Of a stretch of 64,000 nt of DNA, positions 45,353 to 52,838 are shown one piece after another (the stretch's first letter is position 1; each line of letters begins with the position of its first letter). The translations under genes were made by a program, and so were the position numbers. This stretch comes from Hyphomicrobiales bacterium. Its GTDB lineage: Bacteria; Pseudomonadota; Alphaproteobacteria; Rhizobiales; Rhizobiaceae. The notes beneath the pieces were generated by a model. The model did no database searches and had not been told where the DNA came from. It saw only the letters and a list, made by a program, of their open reading frames with translations. The stretch spans positions 243,723 through 307,722 of the forward strand of contig UCHD01000004.1 of the NCBI GenBank assembly GCA_900472175.1, in the 5' to 3' direction.

Positions 45353-45385
45353 CGCCGGAAATGTGACATTTTTGTGTTTCCGGCG
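45353..45385 (+). terminator. strong hairpin after the REC-REC gene
   Basis: CGCCGGAAA (45353-45361) pairs perfectly with TTTCCGGCG (45377-45385) around a T-rich 15-nt loop, 35 bp after the stop. There is no T-run after it, so it could be a terminator, an RNA-stabilising hairpin or a processing site between the two regulator genes. Confidence 0.45.
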
Positions 45386-45569
45386 GCAAAACTTGACCAT
45401 TCGACCGAATGATTTAACCAAATCGCAAGTGCATGCCAGTTGAATGCAGTGGAGGGACAAGGGGTCTCGCTCTGCTTCGAACGGGGCGACTATCCGCATA
45501 ACGAAAATATTTTAAGAGCCAGCGTTTGGTGCCAGGAGCGCCTGCGGCTCATTATGGGATTGAGGAAAC

Positions 45570-46898
45570 GTGAGCTTTCGCAAGGCGCCGGCGCGGGGAA
45601 ACCATGTCCAGAAACATTCGGGTAAACGAATGCTGCTGGTCGAGGATTCGCGTATGTTCGCTACGGTTCTCAAGCATGGCCTGGAAACTGCACACGGCGT
45701 CGACGTCACTCATTGCAGCTCCCTGGACGCGCTTCGCCAGGCCGTGGAAACAGGCGACGGTGACTATTCCGTTGCCGTCCTCGATCTCAACCTGCCGGAT
45801 GCGCCGAACTGCGAGGCGCTCGAATATGTGATCTCCCAGAATATTGCGGCGATCGTCTTCACGGGCTCGTTCAACAGCAGCACGCGCGAAGACATTCTCT
45901 GCCGCAAGGTTGTCGATTGTGTCATCAAGAGCCAGCCGGATTCGATCAGCCATGTGATCTCGGTGGTCGATCGGGCGTTGACCAATATCAAGACGAATGT
46001 GCTGCTGGTTGATTCCGACCCTGTGTCGCGGGCCGAGCTTTTGAGCCACCTGCGGCAGCAGCAGTTTTGCGTGACGCCGGCAAGCGGCGGAACCGAAGCG
46101 TTGCATCTGCTCGATACCAGCGAGACTTTCGATCTGGTCGTCACCGATTTTTCCCTATCCGACATGTCCGCCTATACGCTGCTTGGCGAAGTCCGTCAGC
46201 GCTATGGCGAGGATACGCTGAGCGTCATCGCGCTGGCCGCTGCTGACGACCGCGAGCATGCCGCGCGGTTCCTCCAGCGCGGTGGGACGGAATTCATCCA
46301 GAAGCCATTTTTGCTGGATGAGTTCAACAGCCGGGTGTTCCAGGTCGCCAGCATCCAGAAGCGCATCCAGGCGCTGCATGGCATCGCGGCACGCGACTAC
46401 CTCACCGATATCTACAACAGGCGTTACTTTTTCCAGTATGGTCCACGGCTGGTCGAGCAGTGCCTGCGCCGTGGCGAGACGACGTCGATTGCCATCCTGG
46501 ATATCGATCATTTCAAACGCCTGAACGATACCTACGGACACGAGGTTGGCGATCTGGTGCTGAAGGCTGTTGCCAAGCGACTGCGCGATCTTGTCGGGGA
46601 GGACCATTTGCTGGCCCGCCTCGGCGGCGAAGAGTTCGGGGTGCTGTTCAATGGACTTGATGTCGCGGCTGCCAGCGATTTCTGTGAGATGTTGCGTCTC
46701 GATCTGGCGCAGGCAAAGGTTGCCGCTGACGACGAGGAATTGTCGGTGACGGTGTCGATCGGGCTGGCGACGATCGAGGGGCTCGAAACCTTCGATAACT
46801 ATCTGAACGCTGCCGACCAGTTTCTCTACATGGCGAAATATGACGGCCGCAACCGGATCGTCTCGGAACTGACCCTGCTCAAATCCATGGCATCGTAA
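45570..46898 (+). CDS. diguanylate cyclase with two receiver domains (REC-REC-GGDEF)
   Basis: This 442-aa, PleD-like architecture has REC1 with acceptor Asp72 (VLDLNLPD). REC2 has an acceptor in VVTDFSLSD, but SD replaces one acidic pocket residue and Ala the usual Thr. The GGDEF domain has an intact GGEEF at residues 352-356 and the DIDHFKRLNDTYGHEVGD motif, so cyclic-di-GMP synthesis is expected. The RxxD inhibitory site normally nine residues before GGEEF is absent (GEDH), so product feedback may be lost. The start is GTG with GAGGA just upstream; spacing is short. It works most likely with the REC-REC protein encoded 250 bp upstream. Confidence 0.87.
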   Translation: MSFRKAPARGNHVQKHSGKRMLLVEDSRMFATVLKHGLETAHGVDVTHCSSLDALRQAVETGDGDYSVAVLDLNLPDAPNCEALEYVISQNIAAIVFTGSFNSSTREDILCRKVVDCVIKSQPDSISHVISVVDRALTNIKTNVLLVDSDPVSRAELLSHLRQQQFCVTPASGGTEALHLLDTSETFDLVVTDFSLSDMSAYTLLGEVRQRYGEDTLSVIALAAADDREHAARFLQRGGTEFIQKPFLLDEFNSRVFQVASIQKRIQALHGIAARDYLTDIYNRRYFFQYGPRLVEQCLRRGETTSIAILDIDHFKRLNDTYGHEVGDLVLKAVAKRLRDLVGEDHLLARLGGEEFGVLFNGLDVAAASDFCEMLRLDLAQAKVAADDEELSVTVSIGLATIEGLETFDNYLNAADQFLYMAKYDGRNRIVSELTLLKSMAS

Positions 46899-46899
46899 G

Positions 46900-46935
46900 G
46901 GCGGCGCCAGCCGGGTGTGGCCGCGCCGCCGCTCT
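46900..46935. terminator. hairpin between convergent cyclase and GlxA genes
   Basis: GGCGGCGC (46900-46907) pairs with GCGCCGCC (46923-46930) two bases after the cyclase stop, followed by GCTCTTG. It is GC-rich with a weak T-run. It could end transcription from either side. Confidence 0.45.
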
Positions 46936-46949
46936 TGTCGATCTGATCT

Positions 46950-47954
46950 TTACCGCGCGGCCTGCAGCGTCAGCTTGCGTTCGGCGCGCTCCTGCTGGGG
47001 CGACCGGTTGTAGAGTTCGCGATAACACTTCGAGAAGTGCGAGGCCGAGACGAAGCCGCAGGCGACCGCCACTTCGACCACCGGCATGGCCGATTGCACC
47101 AGCAGGTGCCGGGCGCGGTCGAGGCGAATCTCCAGATAGTAGCGGGCAGGGGAGCGGCCCATTTCCTGGCGGAACAGGCGCTCGATCTGGCGGCGCGACA
47201 GGCCGGCACCATCGGCGATTTCTAGAAGCGACAATGGTTCGGAGAGGTTGCCCTCCATCAGTTCGATGATCGAAAGGACCTTGGCATTCTGCACGCCGAG
47301 GCGGGCGCGAAGCGGCAGGCGCTGGCGGTCATGTGGTCCGCGCACACGGTCCGTCAGGGCCTGTTCGCAGACGCGGTTGACGAGGTTCTCGCCAAAATCC
47401 TGATCGATCAGGTTGAGCATCATATCCAGCGAGGCCGTACCGCCGGCGCAGGTGTAGATATTGCTGTCGATCTCGTAGAGATCGGCATAGACATCGACCT
47501 GCGGAAAGGTTTCGGCGAAGCCCGGCAGGTTTTCCCAGTGAATGGCGCAGCGCTTGCCCGTCAAGAGGCCGGCAGTGGCGAGCACATGAGCGCCCGTACA
47601 GAGGCTGCCGACGGAGACGCCGCGATTGTAGACTTCGCGCAGCCAGGCGTTGACGGACTTGTTGTTGAAGTCCTCGACATAGATGCCGGAACAGACCAGA
47701 ACCATCGAAGGACGGTTCTCGCCGCCGAGGAACTTTCGCTCATCCGCGAGCGACGTGTTGACCTCAAGGCCGATACCGCTCGAGGACAACACCTGCGTGC
47801 CATCCGTCGAGGAAAGGCGCCACGTATAGGCCTCGTAGCCCAGCATGCGGTTGGCAATGCGCAGCGTTTCGATCGCCGCGGAAAACGGCAGCATCGAGAA
47901 GTTGGGCACCAGGAAGAAGACGAGAGATCGCTTTTTGGTCAGTGGCTTGTTCAT
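46950..47954 (-). CDS. GlxA family AraC-type transcriptional regulator (GbdR/CdhR-like)
   Basis: This 334-aa protein has an N-terminal DJ-1/PfpI (GATase1-like) sensor domain (SLVFFLVPNFSMLPFSAAIE to GSLCTGAHVLATAGLL) and a C-terminal double-HTH AraC domain (LLEIADGAGLSRRQIERLFR, then AVACGFVSASHFSKCYRELY). Regulators of this build include GbdR and CdhR, which respond to dimethylglycine or glycine betaine and to carnitine. WENLPGFAETFPQVDVYADLYEID is close to that group. GGGA 6 nt before the ATG at 47954 supports the start. Its presence 3 kb from the GcvT dehydrogenase makes methylamine control plausible. Confidence 0.85.
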   Translation of the reverse strand: MNKPLTKKRSLVFFLVPNFSMLPFSAAIETLRIANRMLGYEAYTWRLSSTDGTQVLSSSGIGLEVNTSLADERKFLGGENRPSMVLVCSGIYVEDFNNKSVNAWLREVYNRGVSVGSLCTGAHVLATAGLLTGKRCAIHWENLPGFAETFPQVDVYADLYEIDSNIYTCAGGTASLDMMLNLIDQDFGENLVNRVCEQALTDRVRGPHDRQRLPLRARLGVQNAKVLSIIELMEGNLSEPLSLLEIADGAGLSRRQIERLFRQEMGRSPARYYLEIRLDRARHLLVQSAMPVVEVAVACGFVSASHFSKCYRELYNRSPQQERAERKLTLQAAR

Positions 47955-47975
47955 CGAAGGTCCCATGCGCCGCAG

Positions 47976-48153
47976 ATGTCGCATTTGTCACGTGGAAATG
48001 CGCCATCGAGCTTTCCTGAATGCGACATTGGCATGGACGCCAGCGACTGGGAAGAAATAAATACCCGCGCCGTTGGGCGGTATGCCGCCGAAAACGGCAA
48101 AATGGTCAGGAAACGGCCAAAAACTTCGTTATCAACGATGGAAATGTCGCATT
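47976..48153. repeat. three copies of the 10-mer ATGTCGCATT upstream of the GlxA regulator
   Basis: ATGTCGCATT occurs at 47976-47985 and 48144-48153, and its exact reverse complement AATGCGACAT at 48019-48028. All lie in the 433-bp gene-free stretch (47955-48387), starting 22 bp upstream of the regulator's ATG. The first two copies form an inverted pair. This looks like an autoregulatory operator set. The rest of the stretch has no convincing gene; its right part carries the DUF1127 terminator. Confidence 0.5.
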
Positions 48154-48291
48154 CCCGTCTTGCTTCTCCGAGTTGCAGCCCCGTTGCGTGACGCATTTAC
48201 GGATGTATCGCCGACGGTTTGCGACCCATGACGGCGACGTTGCGTGGTGTCGGAAATAGGCCATGCGAATTTTGATGTTCTCAGCCAGCAA

Positions 48292-48327
48292 AAAGGGCAT
48301 TCCGCCGTTCTGGCCGAAATGCCCTTT
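48292..48327 (-). terminator. rho-independent terminator of the DUF1127 gene
   Basis: AAAGGGCATT (48292-48301) and AATGCCCTTT (48318-48327) form a perfect 10-bp stem. On the reverse strand the stem is followed by a run of T, 60 bp past the DUF1127 stop. Confidence 0.75.
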
Positions 48328-48387
48328 GCTACATAGGATTGACGGTATTTCGACACGGCTGACCGTTACAAGCTTTTTTCGCCAGCA

Positions 48388-48591
48388 TCATTTCTTCAAT
48401 GCAGTGCGATTGGTCCTGTCGGCGGACGGGAAGCCGATGTCCTTCAGTGTATCGTAGGGCAGGCCTTCCAGTACCCGCTCGGTACGATAACGCTTCCACG
48501 AGGCGACAGCGCGCGCGGGCAGGCTAAAAAGGGTCGAGGCAAAGGACGAATGTCTTGGCTTTGCGCTATGTTCTACACTGAAGAATGCCAT
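48388..48591 (-). CDS. DUF1127 domain protein, 67 aa
   Basis: This small Arg/Lys-rich protein has the C-terminal DUF1127 signature ASWKRYRTERVLEGLPYDTL followed by KDIGFPSADR. In alphaproteobacteria such short proteins have been tied to RNA turnover and to phosphate and carbon regulation. AAGGA 9 nt before the ATG at 48591 selects this start. It has its own terminator. The preceding 190 bp is AT-rich and likely holds a promoter. Confidence 0.85.
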   Translation of the reverse strand: MAFFSVEHSAKPRHSSFASTLFSLPARAVASWKRYRTERVLEGLPYDTLKDIGFPSADRTNRTALKK

Positions 48592-48783
48592 TGTTCTGGT
48601 TCCTTTTGACTGGGAGGTATCAAAAGGTCGCGACCATGGAATAGTAATGCCGGATAGCCACTCATCATTCAATCGAATATAATTGATCTCTTACATCAAA
48701 TATCATGATGTATGGTGGTTGCCGGAATGCCTGTGCGGTGTGGTTGAAAATTCTGGAAGAAACGCCCTCTTGCGGTGACTTTT

Positions 48784-49017
48784 CTAGGATTTCTTCATCG
48801 TTTTTTGCGGGAAATCGTCAGCCGGCAATAACGCACTTTGGCCGGCAGCCTGCGCAGACATGACCGCTTTGACCAGATCGAGAGCCGCTTCCGGCGGTGT
48901 TCCCTTCGACATTTCGGTCTTAACGCGCCGCAGCCAGAGCTTTAACTGTGCATCGCTGAAAATTGGGCCGGATGTCATTTGGGGTCTCTGAATCGAATAG
49001 GGGAGAAGTATGCTCAT
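48784..49017 (-). CDS. hypothetical protein, 77 aa
   Basis: This short protein contains FSDAQLKLWLRRVKTEMSKG and AALDLVKAVMSAQAAG, suggesting two amphipathic helices and cytosolic location. GGGAAAAAC before the ATG supports the first start; a later ATG at 48978 has no site. No family is recognised. The AT-rich 160 bp upstream separates it from the divergent 56-aa gene. Confidence 0.55.
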   Translation of the reverse strand: MSILLPYSIQRPQMTSGPIFSDAQLKLWLRRVKTEMSKGTPPEAALDLVKAVMSAQAAGQSALLPADDFPQKTMKKS

Positions 49018-49175
49018 GTTTTTCCCGCTGTCAAACGGTGTGCTTTTGCCCTGAAATTTTAGGGTGTTTTTGTTGCCTCAACTGGTAATTTTCATTGATG
49101 ATTATCCGCAGTTGAAAATAAGAGCTAAAATAGACAACGTTGAAGTGTCAATTGTGACAAGGCTGGAGCCGTATA

Positions 49176-49346
49176 ATGAAACCGCAGTCTCATATCGTTG
49201 ATCTTCTCAATGCCGCTAAATTGATGGCGGACAGCCAGTGTAACACCCTGTTGAGCTACATCATCAACATGGCGATGATCGAAGCTTCGACTGGTGCTGG
49301 TATCAGAAAGAATGAAGACGGCAAGACTGGCGTTGATGCTGCCTGA
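49176..49346 (+). CDS. small helical protein, 56 aa
   Basis: This open frame starts MKPQSHIVDLLNAAKLMADS and continues with a hydrophobic helical stretch (LLSYIINMAMIEA), ending GKTGVDAA. GGAG lies 7 nt before the ATG, and a near-perfect terminator follows 46 bp after the stop. The ordered arrangement of ribosome-binding site, coding pattern and terminator argues for a real monocistronic gene. No family is recognised. Confidence 0.65.
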   Translation: MKPQSHIVDLLNAAKLMADSQCNTLLSYIINMAMIEASTGAGIRKNEDGKTGVDAA

Positions 49347-49392
49347 GGCTGGTCGATACCGATAACGAGCAGGTGACCATAAACACCAATAG

Positions 49393-49420
49393 CCGATGGT
49401 GGAAACCATCGGGACTTTTT
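49393..49420 (+). terminator. rho-independent terminator of the 56-aa gene
   Basis: CCGATGGT (49393-49400) pairs perfectly with ACCATCGG (49405-49412) around a GGAA tetraloop, followed by GACTTTTT. Confidence 0.85.
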
Positions 49421-49474
49421 GAAGGGCTGGTCGCGAGACTGGCCTTTGTTCGTTTGCTGCAGCCTGCTTTGCGG

Positions 49475-49529
49475 ATCGCCGGCAGTTTCCTGCCGGCGAT
49501 GGTTGCAGCATGTCGCAATGCCATGCTGC
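49475..49529. repeat. two tandem hairpins after tctA
   Basis: ATCGCCGGCAG (49475-49485) pairs perfectly with CTGCCGGCGAT (49490-49500) around TTTC. GCAGCATG (49505-49512) pairs with CATGCTGC (49522-49529). They lie just past the tctA stop on the reverse strand, without T-runs, and may protect or end the tct mRNA. Confidence 0.5.
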
Positions 49530-49538
49530 GCAGTTGGA

Positions 49539-51044
49539 TCAATCCTCTTCCTGGAATACGGCCTCACGCTTGGCTTTGACGGCCGGCAGGAAGACGACGA
49601 CCAGCACGGCAAGGGCGATCAACAGCAGGATGGCGCTGATCGGCCGCGTGACGAAGGTCGTTGCATCGCCGCGCGACAGGATCATGGCGCGCCGCAGGTT
49701 TTCCTCCAGCAACGGCCCGAGAACGAAGCCAAGCAACAGGGGCGCCGGTTCACAGCGCAGCTTGACCAGCGCATAACCCGCCAGGCCGAAGAAAGCGACG
49801 GCATAGAGGTCGTAGACGTTGGAGTTGACGCTGTAGACCCCGATCGAGCAGAACGCCATGATGATCGGGAAGAGCACGTAGTACGGGATCGTCAGCAGCT
49901 TTACCCACAGGCCGATCAGCGGCAGGTTCAGCACGACCAGCATCAGGTTGCCGATCCACATCGAGGCGATGATGCCCCAGAACAAGGCGGGTTGCTCGAC
50001 CGCGACGTTCGGGCCGGGGACGATGCCCTGGATGATCATCGCGCCGACCATCAGGGCCATCACCGGGTTTGCCGGAATGCCGAGCGTCAGAAGCGGAATG
50101 AACGATGTCTGGGCGCCGGCATTGTTGGCCGATTCCGGGCCTGCGACACCGGCGATCGCGCCATGGCCGAACTCCTCCGGTGTTTTCGATATGCGTTTCT
50201 CGACCGTGTAGGAGGCGAAAGCCGCAAGAATTGCGCCGCCGCCGGGCAGGATGCCGAGCGCAGAGCCGATGACCGTGCCGCGCACGACCGGCGCAAACAT
50301 CCGCTTGAAATCGTCGCGTGTCGGCAACAGGCCGCTGACCTTGGCCATCAGCACGGTGCGGGTCTTTTCGCCCTCGAGATTGCGCAGGATTTCGGCAACG
50401 CCAAAGACGCCGACGGCAACCGCGACGAAGTTCAGGCCATCGGCATATTCACGAATGCCAAGGGTGAAGCGTGGTGTGCCGGTGTAGATGTCTGTTCCGA
50501 CGAGACCCAGCAGCAGGCCGAGCGCGACCATCGCCAATGCCTTGACGATCGAGCCATGGGCCAATGCAATCGAAGAAACGAGGCCGACGATCATCAGCGA
50601 GAAATATTCCGCAGCGCCGAACTGCAGGGCAATCGCTGTCAGCGGTAGCGCGAAGATCGCCACTAGGAAGGTCGATACCGTTCCGGCGAAGAACGACCCG
50701 AGTGCCGCGATCGATAGAGCGGCACCGGCCCGGCCTTTACGCGCCATCTGGTAGCCGTCGATGGCGGTGACGGCGGATGACGATTCTCCGGGCATGTTGA
50801 TCAGGATGGCGGTGGTCGATCCGCCATATTGCGCACCGTAATAGATGCCGGCGAGCATGATCAGCGAGGAGACGGGTTCCAGCTGGAAGGTGATCGGCAA
50901 GAGCATGGCGATGGTCGCCGTGGCGCCGATGCCAGGCAAAACGCCGATCAAGGTGCCGAGCAGCACGCCGATCAGGCAGAAGAGGAGATTTTCGGGTGAG
51001 CCGGCTGTGGTGAAGCCGAGGGCGAGATTGCTGAAAAGTTCCAT
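49539..51044 (-). CDS. tctA: tripartite tricarboxylate transporter large permease TctA
   Basis: This 501-aa protein has about eleven hydrophobic segments. It contains GVLLGTLIGVLPGIGATATIAML near the N-terminus, YYGAQYGGSTTAILINMPGE and a second GSALGILPGGGAILAAF repeat, all diagnostic of TctA. It couples proton or sodium influx to uptake of citrate-like tricarboxylates delivered by TctC. It starts 9 bp after tctB, within the reverse operon tctC-tctB-tctA. Confidence 0.93.
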   Translation of the reverse strand: MELFSNLALGFTTAGSPENLLFCLIGVLLGTLIGVLPGIGATATIAMLLPITFQLEPVSSLIMLAGIYYGAQYGGSTTAILINMPGESSSAVTAIDGYQMARKGRAGAALSIAALGSFFAGTVSTFLVAIFALPLTAIALQFGAAEYFSLMIVGLVSSIALAHGSIVKALAMVALGLLLGLVGTDIYTGTPRFTLGIREYADGLNFVAVAVGVFGVAEILRNLEGEKTRTVLMAKVSGLLPTRDDFKRMFAPVVRGTVIGSALGILPGGGAILAAFASYTVEKRISKTPEEFGHGAIAGVAGPESANNAGAQTSFIPLLTLGIPANPVMALMVGAMIIQGIVPGPNVAVEQPALFWGIIASMWIGNLMLVVLNLPLIGLWVKLLTIPYYVLFPIIMAFCSIGVYSVNSNVYDLYAVAFFGLAGYALVKLRCEPAPLLLGFVLGPLLEENLRRAMILSRGDATTFVTRPISAILLLIALAVLVVVFLPAVKAKREAVFQEED

Positions 51045-51053
51045 CGTGATGTC

Positions 51054-51515
51054 CTACAATCTGACCCAGGGGCCGAAGCGCTGGAAGGGCAGGCCGAGCG
51101 CATAGCTGAACACAGCGACCGAAAAGATCGTCAGGGCTGCGGACAGCGCAAGCGCCGTCAGCGGTTTCATACGCTGCGACGCGAAGCAGGCGATCAGTGC
51201 GGTGAAGAACAGCGATGGCACGAAGCCGAGGCCGCGCACGGTCAATCCGAAAAAGATCGGGGCCGGCAGGATGAACAGCATGCCGCGCCAGGCAATCGGC
51301 CCGAGCGGTTCGCCTTCGACACGGGTCGATTGAACGATGATGATGATGCCGAGAAGCGTCAGGATAGCGGCAAGGAACAACGGAAAGTAACCAGGACCCA
51401 TCTTGAACGCTGTGCCGAGATCAAGGTCGAGGCTTTGAAAGATGAAAAATCCGCCAAGGCCGATGAAAAGCGCCCCGCAGAGCGCATTGGTGGTGTCGAA
51501 GGATAAGGATTTCAT
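51054..51515 (-). CDS. tctB: tripartite tricarboxylate transporter small permease TctB
   Basis: This 153-aa protein has four membrane helices, typical of TctB. It has the MGPGYFPLFLAAILTLLG motif after the first helix, which defines the family. It pairs with TctA in the membrane. It is separated from tctC by 135 bp containing a strong hairpin. Confidence 0.9.
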   Translation of the reverse strand: MKSLSFDTTNALCGALFIGLGGFFIFQSLDLDLGTAFKMGPGYFPLFLAAILTLLGIIIIVQSTRVEGEPLGPIAWRGMLFILPAPIFFGLTVRGLGFVPSLFFTALIACFASQRMKPLTALALSAALTIFSVAVFSYALGLPFQRFGPWVRL

Positions 51516-51591
51516 GATGCCTCCTTTGTTTCAGCCCCGCCTCCAGTCCCCACCAGCGCGTTGCGCGGCCGTCGAAATGACATTGGGCGGA

Positions 51592-51622
51592 CGCCTCCCC
51601 CTTTTCAAGAAAGAGGGAGGCG
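51592..51622 (-). terminator. intra-operon hairpin between tctC and tctB
   Basis: CGCCTCCC (51592-51599) pairs with GGGAGGCG (51615-51622), extended by CTTT/AAAG in the loop. The location after tctC suggests a partial terminator or 3' stabiliser, giving more binding protein than permease. Confidence 0.55.
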
Positions 51623-51650
51623 GAAGGGCATGGGACTATCGTGGGCGTGA

Positions 51651-52634
51651 TCAGTCGGCGTATTGGCCAGCAGCTTCGATCACCGGCTTCCAGCGGGCGA
51701 TTTCGCTTTCGAGCTTTGTCTTCAGCGCCGCAGGGGTCGCTTCGGCTTCAGCCGATGGAACCGTGCCGAGTTCGGCGAAGCGGGCAACGACGTTCGGGTC
51801 CTTCAGAGCGACCTGAAGCGCCTTTGACAGGCGTTCGGTAGCTTCAGCAGGCGTGCCCTTCGGCGCGTAGACGCCGTGCCAGATGCCGACCTGGAAGTTT
51901 GCCAGGCCACCTTCGATAGCGGTCGGGACATCCGGGAGGACCGGCAGACGTTCAGGCGAGGTGACGGCATAAGCCTTGATCGTGCCGCCGAGGATCTGCT
52001 TGGTGGTGTTGGTGGTCTGGTCGCACATGATATCGACCTGGCCGCCGAGCAGATCGGTCATCGCCGGGCCGGTGCCCTTGTAAGGCACCGTGACGACCGG
52101 CGTTTCGATGGCGCTCATGAACATCATGCCGCACAGGTGCGAGGCAGCGCCGATGCCGGCATTGGCAACGGTGACCGTATCCTTGTTGGCCTTGACGTAA
52201 TCGATCAGGCCCTTGAGGTCCTTCGGCTCGAAATCCTTGCGGGCAACGATCGTCATCGGCACGTCGGTGACAAGGCCGACATACTCGAAGGCGTTCAGCG
52301 TGTCATAGGCCAGCTTGCGGTAGAGCGTGGCGCTGGTTGCCATGCCGATATGATGAAGCAGGACCGTGTATCCATCCGGATCGGCCTGGGCGACGCGGCC
52401 TGCACCGAGCGAACCGCCGGCGCCGCCGACGTTTTCAACGACGATCTGCTGGCCGAGATCCTTCGACATGGATTCGGCAACCAGGCGCGCGACGGTATCG
52501 GTCGGGCCACCCGCCGAGAAGGGAACGACCATGGTGATGGTGCGATCCGGATAGGACTGTGCATGTGCGGAAATGGAAATGAGCGAAACGGCAGCAAGCG
52601 CCGTCATACCAAAAATGGCTGTCAGGGTTTTCAT
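51651..52634 (-). CDS. tctC: tripartite tricarboxylate transporter substrate-binding protein TctC
   Basis: This 327-aa protein has a signal peptide ending SAHA. The mature part opens QSYPDRTITMVVPFSAGGPTD, the family signature, followed by VENVGGAGGSLGAGRVAQA. It captures a carboxylate in the periplasm for TctAB. GGGAGGA before the ATG is a strong site. A candidate sigma-54 promoter and activator site precede it, consistent with control by the adjacent DctBD-like pair. Confidence 0.92.
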   Translation of the reverse strand: MKTLTAIFGMTALAAVSLISISAHAQSYPDRTITMVVPFSAGGPTDTVARLVAESMSKDLGQQIVVENVGGAGGSLGAGRVAQADPDGYTVLLHHIGMATSATLYRKLAYDTLNAFEYVGLVTDVPMTIVARKDFEPKDLKGLIDYVKANKDTVTVANAGIGAASHLCGMMFMSAIETPVVTVPYKGTGPAMTDLLGGQVDIMCDQTTNTTKQILGGTIKAYAVTSPERLPVLPDVPTAIEGGLANFQVGIWHGVYAPKGTPAEATERLSKALQVALKDPNVVARFAELGTVPSAEAEATPAALKTKLESEIARWKPVIEAAGQYAD

Positions 52635-52723
52635 CGAAGTCCTCCCGGATGAAATATGTTGCCAGCCGGCGAAGTTCCTCCCGCGCCGATTCTGGATGCC
52701 CTATTTGTGAAGGTCGACGGCCA

Positions 52724-52739
52724 TGCAGCAACCGTTCCG
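52724..52739 (-). promoter_or_regulatory. candidate sigma-54 promoter of tctCBA
   Basis: Read on the reverse strand, CGGAACGGTTGCTGCA matches the consensus TGGCACG-N4-TTGCA at 5 of 7 and 4 of 5 positions and keeps the invariant GG-N10-GC. The inferred start site would lie about 75-80 nt before the tctC ATG. It fits the sigma-54 activator encoded next door. It was found by eye only. Confidence 0.5.
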
Positions 52740-52779
52740 CAACGGCTTCTGGCGGTTTTTGCAAACGGTGCAGCGCAGC

Positions 52780-52831
52780 ATGGGTAAGTTTGGGGACATC
52801 CGCCGGAAAGAATGGGTGGATTTCCACCCAT
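52780..52831 (-). promoter_or_regulatory. candidate upstream activator sites for the DctD-like regulator
   Basis: ATGGGTGGA (52812-52820) and TCCACCCAT (52823-52831) form a perfect 20-bp dyad about 110 bp upstream of the inferred sigma-54 start site. A matching half-site ATGGGT occurs at 52780-52785, 32 bp (three helical turns) away. Tandem palindromes at this distance are typical of DctD/NtrC-type enhancers. It also lies just after the regulator's stop and might double as a transcript end. Confidence 0.45.
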
Positions 52832-52838
52832 CGTTCGG

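Noticed and set aside
49419-50648. Forward open frame of about 400 codons opposite tctA
   Set aside because: It reads as Asp/Gln/Arg-rich shadow sequence. TctA on the reverse strand is unmistakable, and the start lies past the terminator at 49393-49420.
52651-52667. TGGCAACATATTTCAT on the reverse strand as a sigma-54 promoter of tctC
   Set aside because: It has a good -24 but lacks the invariant GC of the -12 element, and the start site would fall about 6 nt from the ATG, inside the ribosome-binding site. The site at 52724-52739 fits better.
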